Source: Agromyces allii (GTDB lineage Bacteria; Actinomycetota; Actinomycetes; Actinomycetales; Microbacteriaceae). Taken from it: a DNA stretch of 64,000 bases. Positions 40,926 through 50,131 of the stretch are shown piece after piece. The stretch's first letter is position 1. Each line of letters starts with the position of its first letter. Made by a program: the position numbers and the translations under genes. The stretch covers positions 485,744-549,743 of the forward strand of contig NZ_WBIN01000001.1 in NCBI RefSeq assembly GCF_009749385.1, in the 5' to 3' direction. The notes beneath the pieces were generated by a model. It did not search any database. It was not told the origin of the DNA and saw only the letters and a list, made by a program, of their open reading frames with translations.

Positions 40926-41501
40926 TCAGGCCCCGGGCGACGCCCACTCCTCGGCGAGGATCGCGTAGGTGTACCCGTCGACCCACCCGAGTTCGGCGTG
41001 CCACGAATCGCGCACGCCGTGCTGCTCCCGTCGCATGCCGAGCTTCTCCATGACCCGCCACGAGGCGTGGTTGTCGGCGAAGCAGCCGGCCGTGACGCGG
41101 TGCAGCCCGAGCTCGTGGAACGCGAGGTCGAGCAGCGCCCCGGCGATGTCCGTCGCGAATCCGCGCCCGGCGTATGCGGGGTCGACGAGGTAGCCGAGCA
41201 GGCCCTCGGACCTGCGCCACACGTCGCCGTCGAACTGGCCCATGCCGTCGTGCACGTCGAGCGAGCCGGTGGCCACGACACGGCCGTCGAGCACGGCGAC
41301 GACGGCGTGCTGGTCGGGATCCTCGACCGCGTCGAGCCACGCCTTCGCGAAGGCCTCGGGCTCGACGGTCGTGCGCAGCAGCCACCGGGTCACCTCCGGC
41401 CGGTTGCGCCAGGAGAGCACGCCGTCGAGGTCGACGCGCGTGGGCGGCCTGAGCTCGAGTTGGCCCGCACGCCGCGGCCATGCCACGCCGGGACCGGTCA
41501 C
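40926..41501 (-). CDS. GNAT-family N-acetyltransferase
   Basis: This 191-residue protein resembles RimJ/RimL acetyltransferases: LELRPPTRVDLDGVLSWRNRPEVTRWL, GYLVDPAYAGRGFATDIAGALLDLAF (acetyl-CoA loop) and HRVTAGCFADNHASWRVMEKLGM. The GTG start overlaps the YbaK stop (GTGA), so the two are coupled. The substrate is unknown. Confidence 0.85.
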   Translation of the reverse strand: MTGPGVAWPRRAGQLELRPPTRVDLDGVLSWRNRPEVTRWLLRTTVEPEAFAKAWLDAVEDPDQHAVVAVLDGRVVATGSLDVHDGMGQFDGDVWRRSEGLLGYLVDPAYAGRGFATDIAGALLDLAFHELGLHRVTAGCFADNHASWRVMEKLGMRREQHGVRDSWHAELGWVDGYTYAILAEEWASPGA

Positions 41502-41989
41502 CGTTCGCCCTTCGGCGCCTCGACCGCGTGCGGCGTGCCGCCCGTGATGCGCACGAGTTCGTCGAAGGTCGTCGGGAACACCGTCTTGGCGTGCCCGGCG
41601 GCCGCCCAGACCTCGTCGTAGCCGGCGAGGTCGACGTCGACGAGCGTGCGCACGGGCGCCGGATGCCCGACCGGTGCGACGCCGCCGATGACCTGCCCCG
41701 TGGCGTCCTTGACTGCCTCCTTCGACGCGCGCCCGATGACGCCGCCGAGCTGCGCCCCGAGCCAGTCGGTGTCGACCCGGTGCGCACCCGAGGTGAGCAC
41801 CAGGATCGGGTCGCCGTCGAGCGTGAAGACCAGCGAGTTCGCGATCTGACCGACCTCGACGCCGAGCGCGGCGGCGGCCAGCGGGGCCGTCGTGACGGCG
41901 TCGTCGAACCAGACGATCTCGGGCGAGAGCCCGTGGCCGGCGAGCGTCTCGGTGACGCGGTCGACGGCGGGGTGCGAGGGGGCGGTCAT
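41498..41989 (-). CDS. YbaK/EbsC-family aminoacyl-tRNA deacylase
   Basis: This 163-residue protein of the prolyl-tRNA-editing fold has the conserved Lys in GRASKEAVKDATGQVIGGVAPVGHP and the end motif FPTTFDELVRITGG. Family members hydrolyse mischarged tRNAs such as Cys-tRNA-Pro or Ala-tRNA-Pro. Which tRNA this one edits is not clear. Confidence 0.87.
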   Translation of the reverse strand: MTAPSHPAVDRVTETLAGHGLSPEIVWFDDAVTTAPLAAAALGVEVGQIANSLVFTLDGDPILVLTSGAHRVDTDWLGAQLGGVIGRASKEAVKDATGQVIGGVAPVGHPAPVRTLVDVDLAGYDEVWAAAGHAKTVFPTTFDELVRITGGTPHAVEAPKGER

Positions 41990-42062
41990 GCCTCGATCCT
42001 ACGAACGCGAGCGGATGCCGCGCGCCACCGCCGCGACATCCGCATGGCGTAGGGTGCCGACC

Positions 42063-43385
42063 GTGACCGACCGCCCCGCCCTCGCCCGACGCCTCGGCCT
42101 GCGCGACGCGGTCGTCATCGGCCTCGCGTCGATGATCGGCGCCGGCGTGTTCGCGGTGTGGGTGCCGGCCGCCCGCGCCGCCGGGCCCTGGCTCGTCGCG
42201 GGGCTCGCCGTCGCGGCGTTCGTGGCGTTCGCGAACGCGAGCTCGACGGGCCAGCTCGCCGCGCGGTACCCGGAATCGGGCGGCGCCTACCGCTACGGAC
42301 GCGAACGGCTCGGCGAATGGCCCGGGTTCCTGGCGGGGTGGGGGTTCGTGATCGGCAAGACGGCGAGCTGCGCCGCCATGGCGCTGACCGCGGCCGCCTA
42401 CCTCGTGCCCACCGCGTGGGAGAAGCCGGTCGCCGTGCTCGCGGTGCTCGTGCTCGCGGGCGTCAACCTGCTCGGGGTGACGCGCACGGCCCGCACGGCC
42501 GCGATCATCGTGACGGTCGTGCTGGTGGTGCTCGGGCTCGTCATCATCGGCGGGGCCGTCGGACTCTCGCAGGTCGGACCGCCCGAGCACCTGCCGGCCG
42601 CCGCGCCAGACCTCGGCTGGTACGGGGTGCTGCAGTCGGCCGGACTGCTCTTCTTCGCGTTCGCAGGCTACGCGCGCATCGCGACGCTCGGCGAGGAGGT
42701 GCGCGACCCCGAGCGTACGATCCCGCGCGCGATCGCCACCTCGCTCGGCATCGTGGTCGCGCTGTACGCGGTGCTCGCGGCGCTGCTCCTGCTCGTGCTC
42801 GGACCTGCCGCACTGGCCGCATCCGACGGCGCGCCGCTGACCGACCTCGCGGTGGCGAGCGGCTGGGCGTGGCTCGCTCCCGTCGTGGCGGCCACCGCGG
42901 CGGTCGCCGCGTTCGGCGCACTGCTCGCACTCCTCGCGGGCATCGGCCGCACCTCGCTCGCGATGGCGCGCGACCGCGAGCTTCCCGCGCCGCTCGCCTC
43001 GGTGCATCCGCGCACGCAGGTGCCGTGGGTCGCCGAGATCGCCGTCGCCGCGGCGATCGTCGTGCTCGTGCTCGTCGTCGACCTGCGCGGCGCGATCGGT
43101 TTCAGCTCGTTCGGCGTGCTCGCCTACTACCTCGTCGCCAACGCCGCGGCCCTCACGCAGCCGAAGGCGGAACGCCGGGCTCCGCGCTGGCTGAGCGCGG
43201 CCGGGGCGATCGGATGTCTCGTGCTCGCCGCCACCCTCCCCATCACGGCCATGCTCGGCGGGCTCGCGGTGTTCGCCGTCGGCGCCGCGTACCGGCTGCT
43301 GCGCCTGCGGGTCGCGACGCGACGGCGAGGCGACGGCGAGCGGGCCGGCGGCAGTGAACCCGCCGGCGGCCCGCGGCTAGGCTGA
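42063..43385 (+). CDS. APC-superfamily amino acid permease
   Basis: This 440-residue protein has about 12 predicted membrane helices. It opens with the APC signature GLRDAVVIGLASMIGAGVFAVW, with the unwound GAGVF substrate-binding helix 1. FAFAGYARIATLGEEVRDPERTIPRAI (helix 6 and loop) is equally typical. It imports an amino acid or polyamine by secondary transport; the substrate is not evident. The start is a GTG without a strong ribosome site. Confidence 0.86.
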   Translation: MTDRPALARRLGLRDAVVIGLASMIGAGVFAVWVPAARAAGPWLVAGLAVAAFVAFANASSTGQLAARYPESGGAYRYGRERLGEWPGFLAGWGFVIGKTASCAAMALTAAAYLVPTAWEKPVAVLAVLVLAGVNLLGVTRTARTAAIIVTVVLVVLGLVIIGGAVGLSQVGPPEHLPAAAPDLGWYGVLQSAGLLFFAFAGYARIATLGEEVRDPERTIPRAIATSLGIVVALYAVLAALLLLVLGPAALAASDGAPLTDLAVASGWAWLAPVVAATAAVAAFGALLALLAGIGRTSLAMARDRELPAPLASVHPRTQVPWVAEIAVAAAIVVLVLVVDLRGAIGFSSFGVLAYYLVANAAALTQPKAERRAPRWLSAAGAIGCLVLAATLPITAMLGGLAVFAVGAAYRLLRLRVATRRRGDGERAGGSEPAGGPRLG

Positions 43386-43389
43386 CGCC

Positions 43390-43926
43390 ATGAGCGCCGA
43401 CCCCACCGCCCGCATCCTCGCCATCGCCGGAGTCCCGGCGCCGACCCTCGACGCGACGGCGTTCGTCGCGGCCGGCGCGGTGCTCGTGGGCGACGTGCGC
43501 CTCGCCGCGAACGCGAGCGTCTGGTACAACGCGGTGCTGCGCGCCGAGGCCGAGCCGATCACCGTCGGCGAGCGCTCGAACCTGCAGGACACCGTCGCCT
43601 GCCACGTCGACCGGGGCTTCCCGCTCGTGCTCGGCACTGGCGTCTCGGTCGGGCACGGTGCGGTGCTGCACGGCTGCACCGTCGAAGACGACTGCCTCGT
43701 CGGCATGAACGCGACCGTGCTGAACGGCGCCGTCATCGGCGCCGGGTCGCTCGTCGCGGCCGGTGCCGTGGTGCTCGAGGGCACCGTGGTCCCACCGGGT
43801 TCGCTCGTCGCGGGGGTTCCCGCCAAGGTGCGTCGCCAGCTCACCGAAGACGAGCAGGCCGGCATCCGGCGCAACGCCGAGTCATACCTCGGCCATGTCG
43901 AGCGGCACGCGTCGCGCGTCGGCTGA
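43390..43926 (+). CDS. Gamma-carbonic-anhydrase-like hexapeptide-repeat protein
   Basis: This 178-residue left-handed beta-helix protein has hexapeptide repeats (VLVGDVRLAANASVWYNAVLR). Zinc-ligand histidines appear in ACHVDRG, VGHGAVLHGC and nearby. It resembles the YrdA/PaaY-type gamma class; carbonic anhydrase activity is possible but often untested in this class. It begins four bases after the permease gene. Its last 45 bases overlap the end of the convergent glycosyltransferase-like gene. Confidence 0.85.
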   Translation: MSADPTARILAIAGVPAPTLDATAFVAAGAVLVGDVRLAANASVWYNAVLRAEAEPITVGERSNLQDTVACHVDRGFPLVLGTGVSVGHGAVLHGCTVEDDCLVGMNATVLNGAVIGAGSLVAAGAVVLEGTVVPPGSLVAGVPAKVRRQLTEDEQAGIRRNAESYLGHVERHASRVG

Positions 43927-45324
43927 GGTCTCCGTCGTCCATCCGGGGCGGCGCTGCGACACCACGTCCGGTGCGCCCCCGCGCACGATCCGCGATCGCA
44001 GGCGCCGAACGCGACGCACGGCCCCGCGGGCCGGGACTCCGACACCCCAGGCCAGCGTGCCGAGCAGGCTCCGGTCGTGCTCGCCGAGCATGCGGCGCCG
44101 CTCGAACGCCGAGCGCAGCACGCCGCCCGACAGGTCCCGGCGCCTCGGCAGGCGCCGCAGCGGCACGAGCTCGCGCGCCTCGACGAAGGACTCGAGACGG
44201 CGCACCCAGTCGGCCGCCTGCACGGCGTGGAAGTAGTTGTCGGCCAGCCACGCGGCATCCGCGGTCCTGAACCGGCCGTCGACGAGATCGGCCGTCGACC
44301 CGAGCAGCCCGGAGCCCTCGAAGACGATGTTGATCATGGCCGAGGAGACGCCGTAGTCGTCGATCACGAGCGCGGGCAGGCCGAGCGCGACCGCCTCGAG
44401 CACGGCCGTCGAGCTCACCGTGACGAGGGCGACGGCGGTGGCGAGCTTCTCCGCCATCGGCCCGTCCTCGACCACGAGGTTCGCGGGCGGGTCGACCTCG
44501 GGCATGAGGTCGGCGTAGTCGAAGGTCTCGTCGTGCGTCTGCGCCTCGCCGCGGCGGGCGCGCACCTTCACGACGACGCGCTGGTCGGGGCGCCGTCGGG
44601 CGAGCTCGGCGAGCGCTCCGAGCAGGTGCACGCGATCCTCACGGGCGGCGGGCACCTTGGCCTGCGTCGCGAAGACGAGGTCGGTGCGCGCGGGCGCATC
44701 GACCGGAAGGGCGGATGCCGCGGGCGCGACCCCGGCCGTCGACACCACGTCGGGCGTGGGTGCCGCGTCGGCCGCGGCATCCGTCGCCTCGCCGGGCGCA
44801 CCGGCGAGGAACGGCAGCGTCGCGAGGGCGAACGTCGTGCCGAGGCCGAGCTCGGCCGCGTTCGCACGGAACTCGCGCACCTCGCGGCGGCTGTGCAGAA
44901 CGATGAGGTCGGTCTGCTCGCGGTAGACCACGGCCTTCGGCACCGCCGGGATCGTGAGTCCGGGGAAGCCGCTCACGAGCACGGGCCGGTTCGCGCGCCG
45001 TTCCAGGAGCGGGGCGACGACGCGCACGAACGGGCCGCGGAGCGACAGCAGCACCGCATGCGGATCGAAGACGTCGAGCAGTCCGTCGAGGTCGTCGAGG
45101 TGCACGACCCTCGCGCTGGCGGCGGAGAACCGCGTGCCGGCGAGCGCGTGCCGGAGCTGCGTGGGACTCGGCTGCACCGGCGAGGCGAGCACCACGAGCT
45201 GCACCCGCCAGGACGACGGCAGCGTCGAGGCGAGGGCGGCGCCCCACTTCACGTAGGAGTCGGAGTCGGCGATGACGAGCAGGCGCCGGCCCCCGGCATC
45301 CGTCGCCCGGGACCGGTCGAACAT
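43882..45324 (-). CDS. GT-B-like putative glycosyltransferase of the nonulosonate unit
   Basis: This 480-residue soluble protein has two Rossmann-like halves. An N-terminal LLVIADSDSYVKWGAAL and VLVSGFPGLTIPAV are followed by a C-terminal half with VFATQAKVPAAREDRVHLLGAL, VVVKVRARRGEA and AVALVTVSSTAVLEAVALGLPALVIDDYG. The last part resembles the donor site of capsule and polysialic-acid-type transferases. An Ala-rich insert (about 180-210) and a basic tail are present. I believe it falls in the DUF6716 putative glycosyltransferase family. Coupled to neuB by one-base overlap, it probably transfers a nonulosonic acid to a cell-surface glycan. Confidence 0.65.
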   Translation of the reverse strand: MFDRSRATDAGGRRLLVIADSDSYVKWGAALASTLPSSWRVQLVVLASPVQPSPTQLRHALAGTRFSAASARVVHLDDLDGLLDVFDPHAVLLSLRGPFVRVVAPLLERRANRPVLVSGFPGLTIPAVPKAVVYREQTDLIVLHSRREVREFRANAAELGLGTTFALATLPFLAGAPGEATDAAADAAPTPDVVSTAGVAPAASALPVDAPARTDLVFATQAKVPAAREDRVHLLGALAELARRRPDQRVVVKVRARRGEAQTHDETFDYADLMPEVDPPANLVVEDGPMAEKLATAVALVTVSSTAVLEAVALGLPALVIDDYGVSSAMINIVFEGSGLLGSTADLVDGRFRTADAAWLADNYFHAVQAADWVRRLESFVEARELVPLRRLPRRRDLSGGVLRSAFERRRMLGEHDRSLLGTLAWGVGVPARGAVRRVRRLRSRIVRGGAPDVVSQRRPGWTTETSADARRVPLDMAEV

Positions 45325-46196
45325 CACGCGGGCACCCGGCGGAGCTTCGCGCGCGGCGCCTCCTCGCCGGGGAACACGCGCTTGACCCCGTCGCCCATGG
45401 CGTCGCCGATGATGCGGATGTCGCGCACGAGGTGCTCGAAGCCCTGCGGCTCGAGCGACGCGGCCTGGTCGGAGCCCCACATGGCGCGGTCGAGCGTGAT
45501 GTGCCGCTCGACGGCGACGGCCCCGAGGGCGACGGCGGCGAGGGAGATCTGCAGGCCGCGCTCGTGGCCCGAGTACCCGATGGGCACGCCGGGATAGCGC
45601 GAGCGCAGCGTCTCGATCATGCGCAGGTTCGCCTCGTGCTCGGGCATCGGGTAGCTCGACGTGGCGTGCAGGACGACGAGCCGCTCGCGGTCGAGGCGGT
45701 CGACGGCGCGGTCGATCTCGTCGATCGTCGACATGCCGGTCGAGAGGATGATCGGCTTGCCCGTCGCGGCGAGCGCGTCGAGCAGGTCGAGGTCGGTGAT
45801 CGAGGCCGAGGCGACCTTGTGCGCGACGACGTCGAGCCCCTCGAGGAACGCGACCGAGGGCACGTCCCACGGGGAGGCGAACCAGTCGACGCCCGCGCGC
45901 ATCGCGTACGAGGCGATCTCGAGGTACTCGGCCTCGCCGAACTCGACGCGGTGGCGGTACTCGAGGTAGGTCATCGTGCCCCAGGGCGTCTCGCGAGGCA
46001 CGTCGCGCATGTGCTCGGGCGTCGCGATCTCGGGCGTGCGCTTCTGGAACTTCACGGCCTGCGCACCCGCCTCGACGGCCACGTCGATGAGCCGCTTCGC
46101 GATCTCGACGTCGCCGTTGTGGTTGAGGCCGATCTCGCCGATGACGTAGACGGGGTTTCCGGGGCCGATCAGGGATCGTCCGATGCGCACCGACAT
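45324..46196 (-). CDS. neuB: NeuB-type nonulosonic (sialic-like) acid synthase without SAF domain
   Basis: This 290-residue TIM-barrel synthase condenses phosphoenolpyruvate with a hexosamine- or mannose-type aldose. Family segments seen are VIGEIGLNHNGD, AVKFQKRTPE, KVASASITDLDLL, ILSTGMSTIDEID, HATSSYPMPE, GYSGHERGLQISLAAVALGA and VERHITLD. Typical NeuB is about 340-350 residues with a C-terminal antifreeze-like SAF domain; here the protein ends after the barrel. The ATG follows GAGGAG. The product could be Kdn, a neuraminate, legionaminate or pseudaminate. Confidence 0.85.
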   Translation of the reverse strand: MSVRIGRSLIGPGNPVYVIGEIGLNHNGDVEIAKRLIDVAVEAGAQAVKFQKRTPEIATPEHMRDVPRETPWGTMTYLEYRHRVEFGEAEYLEIASYAMRAGVDWFASPWDVPSVAFLEGLDVVAHKVASASITDLDLLDALAATGKPIILSTGMSTIDEIDRAVDRLDRERLVVLHATSSYPMPEHEANLRMIETLRSRYPGVPIGYSGHERGLQISLAAVALGAVAVERHITLDRAMWGSDQAASLEPQGFEHLVRDIRIIGDAMGDGVKRVFPGEEAPRAKLRRVPA

Positions 46197-46212
46197 ATGC
46201 TGCTCCTCGAGG

Positions 46213-47517
46213 TCAGCGCGCCGAAGCGCGCGCGTGGTGGTGGTTCGTGGTGTCCCGCGCATGCGCGGCGAGGTGCCTCGCCGCATGCTCGCGCGAGGCG
46301 ATGACGAGATCGGCGATCTCGCGCACGGCTCCATGGCCGCCCGTGCGGTCGAGCACGTGCCGGGCGGCGGCGAGCACGTCGGGCACGGCGTCGCGCACCG
46401 CGACGGGCCAGCCGACGAGGTCGAGCGCGGGCAGGTCGTTGCGGTCGTTGCCGACGTAGGCGATGCGGTCGAGGCTGATGCCGCGGGCCTCGGCCCAGTC
46501 GGCGAGCGCCTCCCCTTTCGCGTCGACGCCGTGCAGGCATTCGACGCCGAGCTTCTCGGCGCGCCTCGCGACGACGGGGTTCGCTTCGGCGCTGAGGATC
46601 AGCACGGGCACGCCCGCGGCGCGCAGCCGTGCGACGCCGGCGCCGTCGCTGCGACTCACGCGCACCGACTCCCGGCCGAGGGTGTCGACCCACGCCGTGT
46701 CGTCGGTGTGCACGCCGTCGAAGTCGGTGACGACCGCGTCGACGTCGACGATCGGATGCCGCGGGTCGCCGAGCGCCTCGTTCGCGGCGGATGCCGCGTC
46801 GACGGCCGGCGCGAGCAGGCGTGCGCGCGCGAGGTCGTCGGCGTCGTCGATCTCGATCGCGTGCGCCGGATCCACCGGCGCGATGCCGACCCGGCCGAAG
46901 AAGCGGTGGCCCGCCTGCACGAACCCGTCGGCGCGCATGACGTAGAACGCGCCCGTCTCGGCGTACTCGGGCTCGCGGTCCTGTCGTCGCGGGCGGGCGG
47001 ATGCCTCGTGGTTGACGCCGACGGCACCGGCGGCCGTCTCGCGCCAGAGGAAGACGTGGCTCGCCACGGCCGAGAAGACGACGTCCTCGTCGCCGCGCTG
47101 CACGCGTTCGACGGCGAGGTCGAGCGCGGCCGGGTCGAGGAACGGCGAGGTCGCCTGCACGAACACGAGCACGTCGGGGCGGGCGCCCGTGTGGGCGGCG
47201 ACGCTGTGCAGCGCGTGCAGCAGCGCGGACTCCGACGTGGCGGTGTCGCCGGCCAGGTCGGCGGGCCGGCGGATGACGCCCGCGCCGGCCGCCTGCGCGA
47301 CCTCGGCGATGCGGTCGTCGTCGGTCGAGACGAGCACGGCGTCGATGCGACGGGCCGCGACGGCCGAGCGTACGGCCCTCGTCACGAGCGGAACGCCGCC
47401 GACCTCGGCGAGGTTCTTGCCCGGCAGCCCCTTCGAGCCGCCCCGCGCCGGGATCACGGCGATCACCCGCGGGTCGGGGTGCATGGCGCGACCCGAAGGC
47501 CGCCCGTCTTCGAGCAT
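46213..47517 (-). CDS. neuA: CMP-nonulosonate cytidylyltransferase fused to a KdsC/HAD-type phosphatase
   Basis: This 434-residue fusion begins with a NeuA/KdsB-type cytidylyltransferase: VIAVIPARGGSKGLPGKNL, VSTDDDRIAEVA, VFVQATSPFLDP and YAETGAFYVMRADG. From about residue 250 a HAD phosphatase follows: VVTDFDGVHTDD (nucleophile Asp), ILSAEANPVVARRAEKLG and IAYVGNDRNDLPAL. It would activate the NeuB product with CTP, while the phosphatase may remove a 9-phosphate. That fits a pathway starting from a phosphorylated sugar. Starts at 47517 and 47484 are both possible; neither has a good ribosome site. Confidence 0.86.
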   Translation of the reverse strand: MLEDGRPSGRAMHPDPRVIAVIPARGGSKGLPGKNLAEVGGVPLVTRAVRSAVAARRIDAVLVSTDDDRIAEVAQAAGAGVIRRPADLAGDTATSESALLHALHSVAAHTGARPDVLVFVQATSPFLDPAALDLAVERVQRGDEDVVFSAVASHVFLWRETAAGAVGVNHEASARPRRQDREPEYAETGAFYVMRADGFVQAGHRFFGRVGIAPVDPAHAIEIDDADDLARARLLAPAVDAASAANEALGDPRHPIVDVDAVVTDFDGVHTDDTAWVDTLGRESVRVSRSDGAGVARLRAAGVPVLILSAEANPVVARRAEKLGVECLHGVDAKGEALADWAEARGISLDRIAYVGNDRNDLPALDLVGWPVAVRDAVPDVLAAARHVLDRTGGHGAVREIADLVIASREHAARHLAAHARDTTNHHHARASAR

Positions 47518-47623
47518 GCTGCGACGCTACGGTCGGCCGCTTGCCGCGCCCTTGCCGCCGGATGATCGCCCGGTGAACGACGAGCGACCGGCAGGCGACC
47601 TGCGCCTGCGCCCCCTGAGACGA

Positions 47624-47655
47624 CGGATGCCGCGGGCGTCGGCCCGCGGCATCCG
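47624..47655 (-). terminator. Terminator after folD
   Basis: A perfect 14-bp stem (47624-47637 with 47642-47655) has a four-base loop. It is made from the CGGATGCC word and its complement, 21 bases beyond the folD stop. Confidence 0.75.
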
Positions 47656-47675
47656 TTCGTGCTCGGTGGTCCGAC

Positions 47676-48551
47676 CTACCGGAGCTCGGCCGCCTTGACG
47701 ACGTTCGCGAGCAGCATGGCGCGGGTCATCGGGCCGACGCCGCCGGGGTTCGGCGAGAGGTGGCCTGCGATCGCGGCGACCGCGGGGTCGACGTCGCCCG
47801 TGAGGCGGCCCTTGCCCGTGGTCGGGTCCTCGACGCGCGTGATGCCCACGTCGAGCACCGCGGCGCCCGGCTTGACCCAGTCGGGCTTCACCAGGTGCGG
47901 CACGCCGACGGCGGCCACCACGATGTCGGCGCGGCGCACCTCGGCGGCCAGGTCGACCGTGCGCGAGTGCGTGAGCGTGACCGTCGCATCGAGCCCCTTG
48001 CGGGTCAGCAGCAGGCCGAGCGGACGCCCGACCGTGATGCCGCGACCGATGACCGCCACGTGACGGCCCGCGATCGGAACGTCGTAGCGCTGGAGCATCT
48101 CGACGATGCCCGCGGGCGTGCACGGCAGCGGCGAGGCGAGCTCGCCCGCGACGCCGAGCACGAGCCGCCCGAGGTTGGTCGGGTGCAGTCCGTCGGCGTC
48201 CTTGTCGGGGTCGATGAGCTCGAGCATCGCGTTCTCGTCGTGGCCGGCGGGCAGCGGCAGCTGCACGATGTATCCGGTGACCTCGGATGCCGCGTTCAGG
48301 TCGGCGATCGCGGCGCGCACGTCGGCCGGGGTCGCCGTGGCCGGCAGGTCGACGCGGATCGACTCGATGCCGACCTCGGCGCAGTCGCGGTGCTTGCCCG
48401 CGACGTACGACCGGGATCCGGGGTCGTCGCCGACGAGCAGCGTGCCGAGTCCGGGCACGACGCCCTTCGCGCGGAGCGCCGCGATGCGCGAGGCCAGCTC
48501 GGACTTGACGGCCGTCGCCGTTGCGACGCCGTCGAGCGTGATGGCGGTCAT
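47676..48551 (-). CDS. folD: Methylene-tetrahydrofolate dehydrogenase/cyclohydrolase
   Basis: This 291-residue bifunctional enzyme oxidises 5,10-methylene-THF and hydrolyses the methenyl form to 10-formyl-THF. Conserved segments are [20 protein letters not shown] (catalytic Lys region), [51 protein letters not shown] and [17 protein letters not shown]. It is seven bases downstream of glyA in one operon. Both are one-carbon enzymes and both lie behind the ZTP riboswitch. Confidence 0.95.
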   Translation of the reverse strand: MTAITLDGVATATAVKSELASRIAALRAKGVVPGLGTLLVGDDPGSRSYVAGKHRDCAEVGIESIRVDLPATATPADVRAAIADLNAASEVTGYIVQLPLPAGHDENAMLELIDPDKDADGLHPTNLGRLVLGVAGELASPLPCTPAGIVEMLQRYDVPIAGRHVAVIGRGITVGRPLGLLLTRKGLDATVTLTHSRTVDLAAEVRRADIVVAAVGVPHLVKPDWVKPGAAVLDVGITRVEDPTTGKGRLTGDVDPAVAAIAGHLSPNPGGVGPMTRAMLLANVVKAAELR

Positions 48552-48558
48552 CGGCGGC

Positions 48559-49833
48559 CTACTGCGCGAGGCCGGGGTAGAGCGGGAACGCCGCCGTGAG
48601 GGCCTCGACGCGCGAACGCAGCTCCGCGACATCCGCCTCGCCCTGTAGCGCGAGCGCGATGACGTCGGCGACCTCGGTGAACTCGGCGTCGCCGAAGCCG
48701 CGGGTCGCGAGCGCCGGGGTGCCGATGCGCAGGCCCGAGGTGACCATCGGCGGGCGCGGGTCGAACGGCACCGAGTTGCGGTTCACGGTGATGAGCGCCT
48801 CGTGCAGGAGGTCTTCGGCCTGCTGGCCGTCGATCTTGGAGTTGCGGAGGTCGGCGAGCACGAGGTGCACGTCGGTGCCGCCCGTCAGCACGTCGACGCC
48901 GGCCGCGCGCGAGTCGTCGGCCGTGAGGCGGGCCGCGAGGATCTGCGCGCCGCGGATGGTGCGCTCCTGACGGTCCTTGAACTCCTCGGATGCCGCGATC
49001 TTGAACGCCGTGGCCTTCGCCGCGATGACGTGCATGAGCGGGCCGCCCTGCTGGCCCGGGAACACGTTGGAGTTCAGCTTCTTCGCGAGCTCGGTGTCGC
49101 GCGAGACGATGAAGCCCGAGCGGGGGCCGCCGATGGTCTTGTGGACCGTGCTCGACACGACGTCGGCGTAGGGCACGGGCGACGGGTGCAGGCCCGCGGC
49201 CACGAGGCCGGCGAAGTGCGCCATGTCGACCCAGAGCTTCGCGCCGACCTCGTCGGCGATCGCACGGAACGCGGCGAAGTCGAGGTGACGGGGGTACGCC
49301 GACCAGCCGGCGATGATGACCTGCGGCTTGTGCTCGAGGGCCTTGTCGCGCACGACGTTCATGTCGACGAGGAAGGTCTCGGGGTCGACGCCGTACGAGA
49401 CGGCGTTGTAGAGCTTGCCCGAGAAGTTCAGCTTCATGCCGTGCGTGAGGTGGCCGCCGTGCGCGAGCTCGAGGCCGAGGATCGTGTCGCCGGGGGTGGC
49501 GATCGCGCTCAGGACGGCTGCGTTCGCGGTGGCGCCCGAGTGGGGCTGCACGTTGGCGTACTCGGCGCCGAACAGGCTCTTCGCACGCTCGATCGCGAGC
49601 GACTCGGCGATGTCGACGTACTCGCAGCCGCCGTAGTAGCGGCGGCCGGGGTAGCCCTCGGCGTACTTGTTGGTGAGCACCGACCCCTGCGACTGCAGCA
49701 CCGAGACGGGAACGAAGTTCTCGCTCGCGATCATCTCGAGGTAGTCGCGCTGGCGACCGAGCTCGAGCTCGAGCACCTCGGCGATCTCGGGATCGACCTC
49801 GGACAGGGGGGCGTTGAAAACGGACTCGGCCAA
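48559..49833 (-). CDS. glyA: Serine hydroxymethyltransferase
   Basis: This 424-residue PLP enzyme converts serine and THF to glycine and methylene-THF. Landmarks are [54 protein letters not shown]-Lys in [14 protein letters not shown] and [23 protein letters not shown]. The start is a TTG, fixed by GAAGGAG six bases upstream. It is the first gene of the glyA-folD operon. Confidence 0.95.
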   Translation of the reverse strand: MAESVFNAPLSEVDPEIAEVLELELGRQRDYLEMIASENFVPVSVLQSQGSVLTNKYAEGYPGRRYYGGCEYVDIAESLAIERAKSLFGAEYANVQPHSGATANAAVLSAIATPGDTILGLELAHGGHLTHGMKLNFSGKLYNAVSYGVDPETFLVDMNVVRDKALEHKPQVIIAGWSAYPRHLDFAAFRAIADEVGAKLWVDMAHFAGLVAAGLHPSPVPYADVVSSTVHKTIGGPRSGFIVSRDTELAKKLNSNVFPGQQGGPLMHVIAAKATAFKIAASEEFKDRQERTIRGAQILAARLTADDSRAAGVDVLTGGTDVHLVLADLRNSKIDGQQAEDLLHEALITVNRNSVPFDPRPPMVTSGLRIGTPALATRGFGDAEFTEVADVIALALQGEADVAELRSRVEALTAAFPLYPGLAQ

Positions 49834-49873
49834 GACTGGCTCCTTCAGTGACGGTACGGACCAAACGAGGGTT

Positions 49874-49900
49874 CCTCGTCGCGCGACTCGCGCGACGAGG
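49874..49900 (-). terminator. Hairpin downstream of the ZTP aptamer (expression platform)
   Basis: A 13-bp inverted repeat (49874-49886 with 49888-49900; the real loop is about seven bases) lies between the aptamer and the glyA start. ACCCTCGT just after it could pair with the ACGAGG arm as an alternative structure. No U-run follows, so the mechanism may be Rho-assisted or translational. Confidence 0.5.
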
Positions 49901-49911
49901 CATCCGTACCG

Positions 49912-49990
49912 GCCCAGGCGTGCGGTCGATACCTGCCAGTCGCTCCCCGATGGGAATCCATCTCAACGCCAGTCGCGACCCCGCAAGCAT
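49912..49990 (-). ncRNA. ZTP riboswitch (pfl motif) in the glyA-folD leader
   Basis: On the minus strand the leader reads GGGGTCGCGACTGGCG (49967-49982), then ATTCCCATCGGGGAGCG (49941-49957), and CGCCTGGGC (49912-49920). These are the conserved blocks of the pfl/ZTP aptamer, which binds the folate-stress alarmone ZTP (or ZMP) and turns on one-carbon genes. glyA and folD are classic members of this regulon. TATGCT (49986-49991) looks like the -10 just before it. The assignment is from recognised consensus blocks; no covariance search was run. Confidence 0.85.
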
Positions 49991-50131
49991 AGCAACGGAT
50001 GCCGCGCGCGCGCGTGGCGGATCCGCACCGACCCTCTGTCGTCACGGCCGCGGTGATGACAAGATGGGAGCACGCCGCTGTGTTAGGAATCCTTCGCATT
50101 CCCGTGCGGAGACCGAGCACCCCGAGGACGC

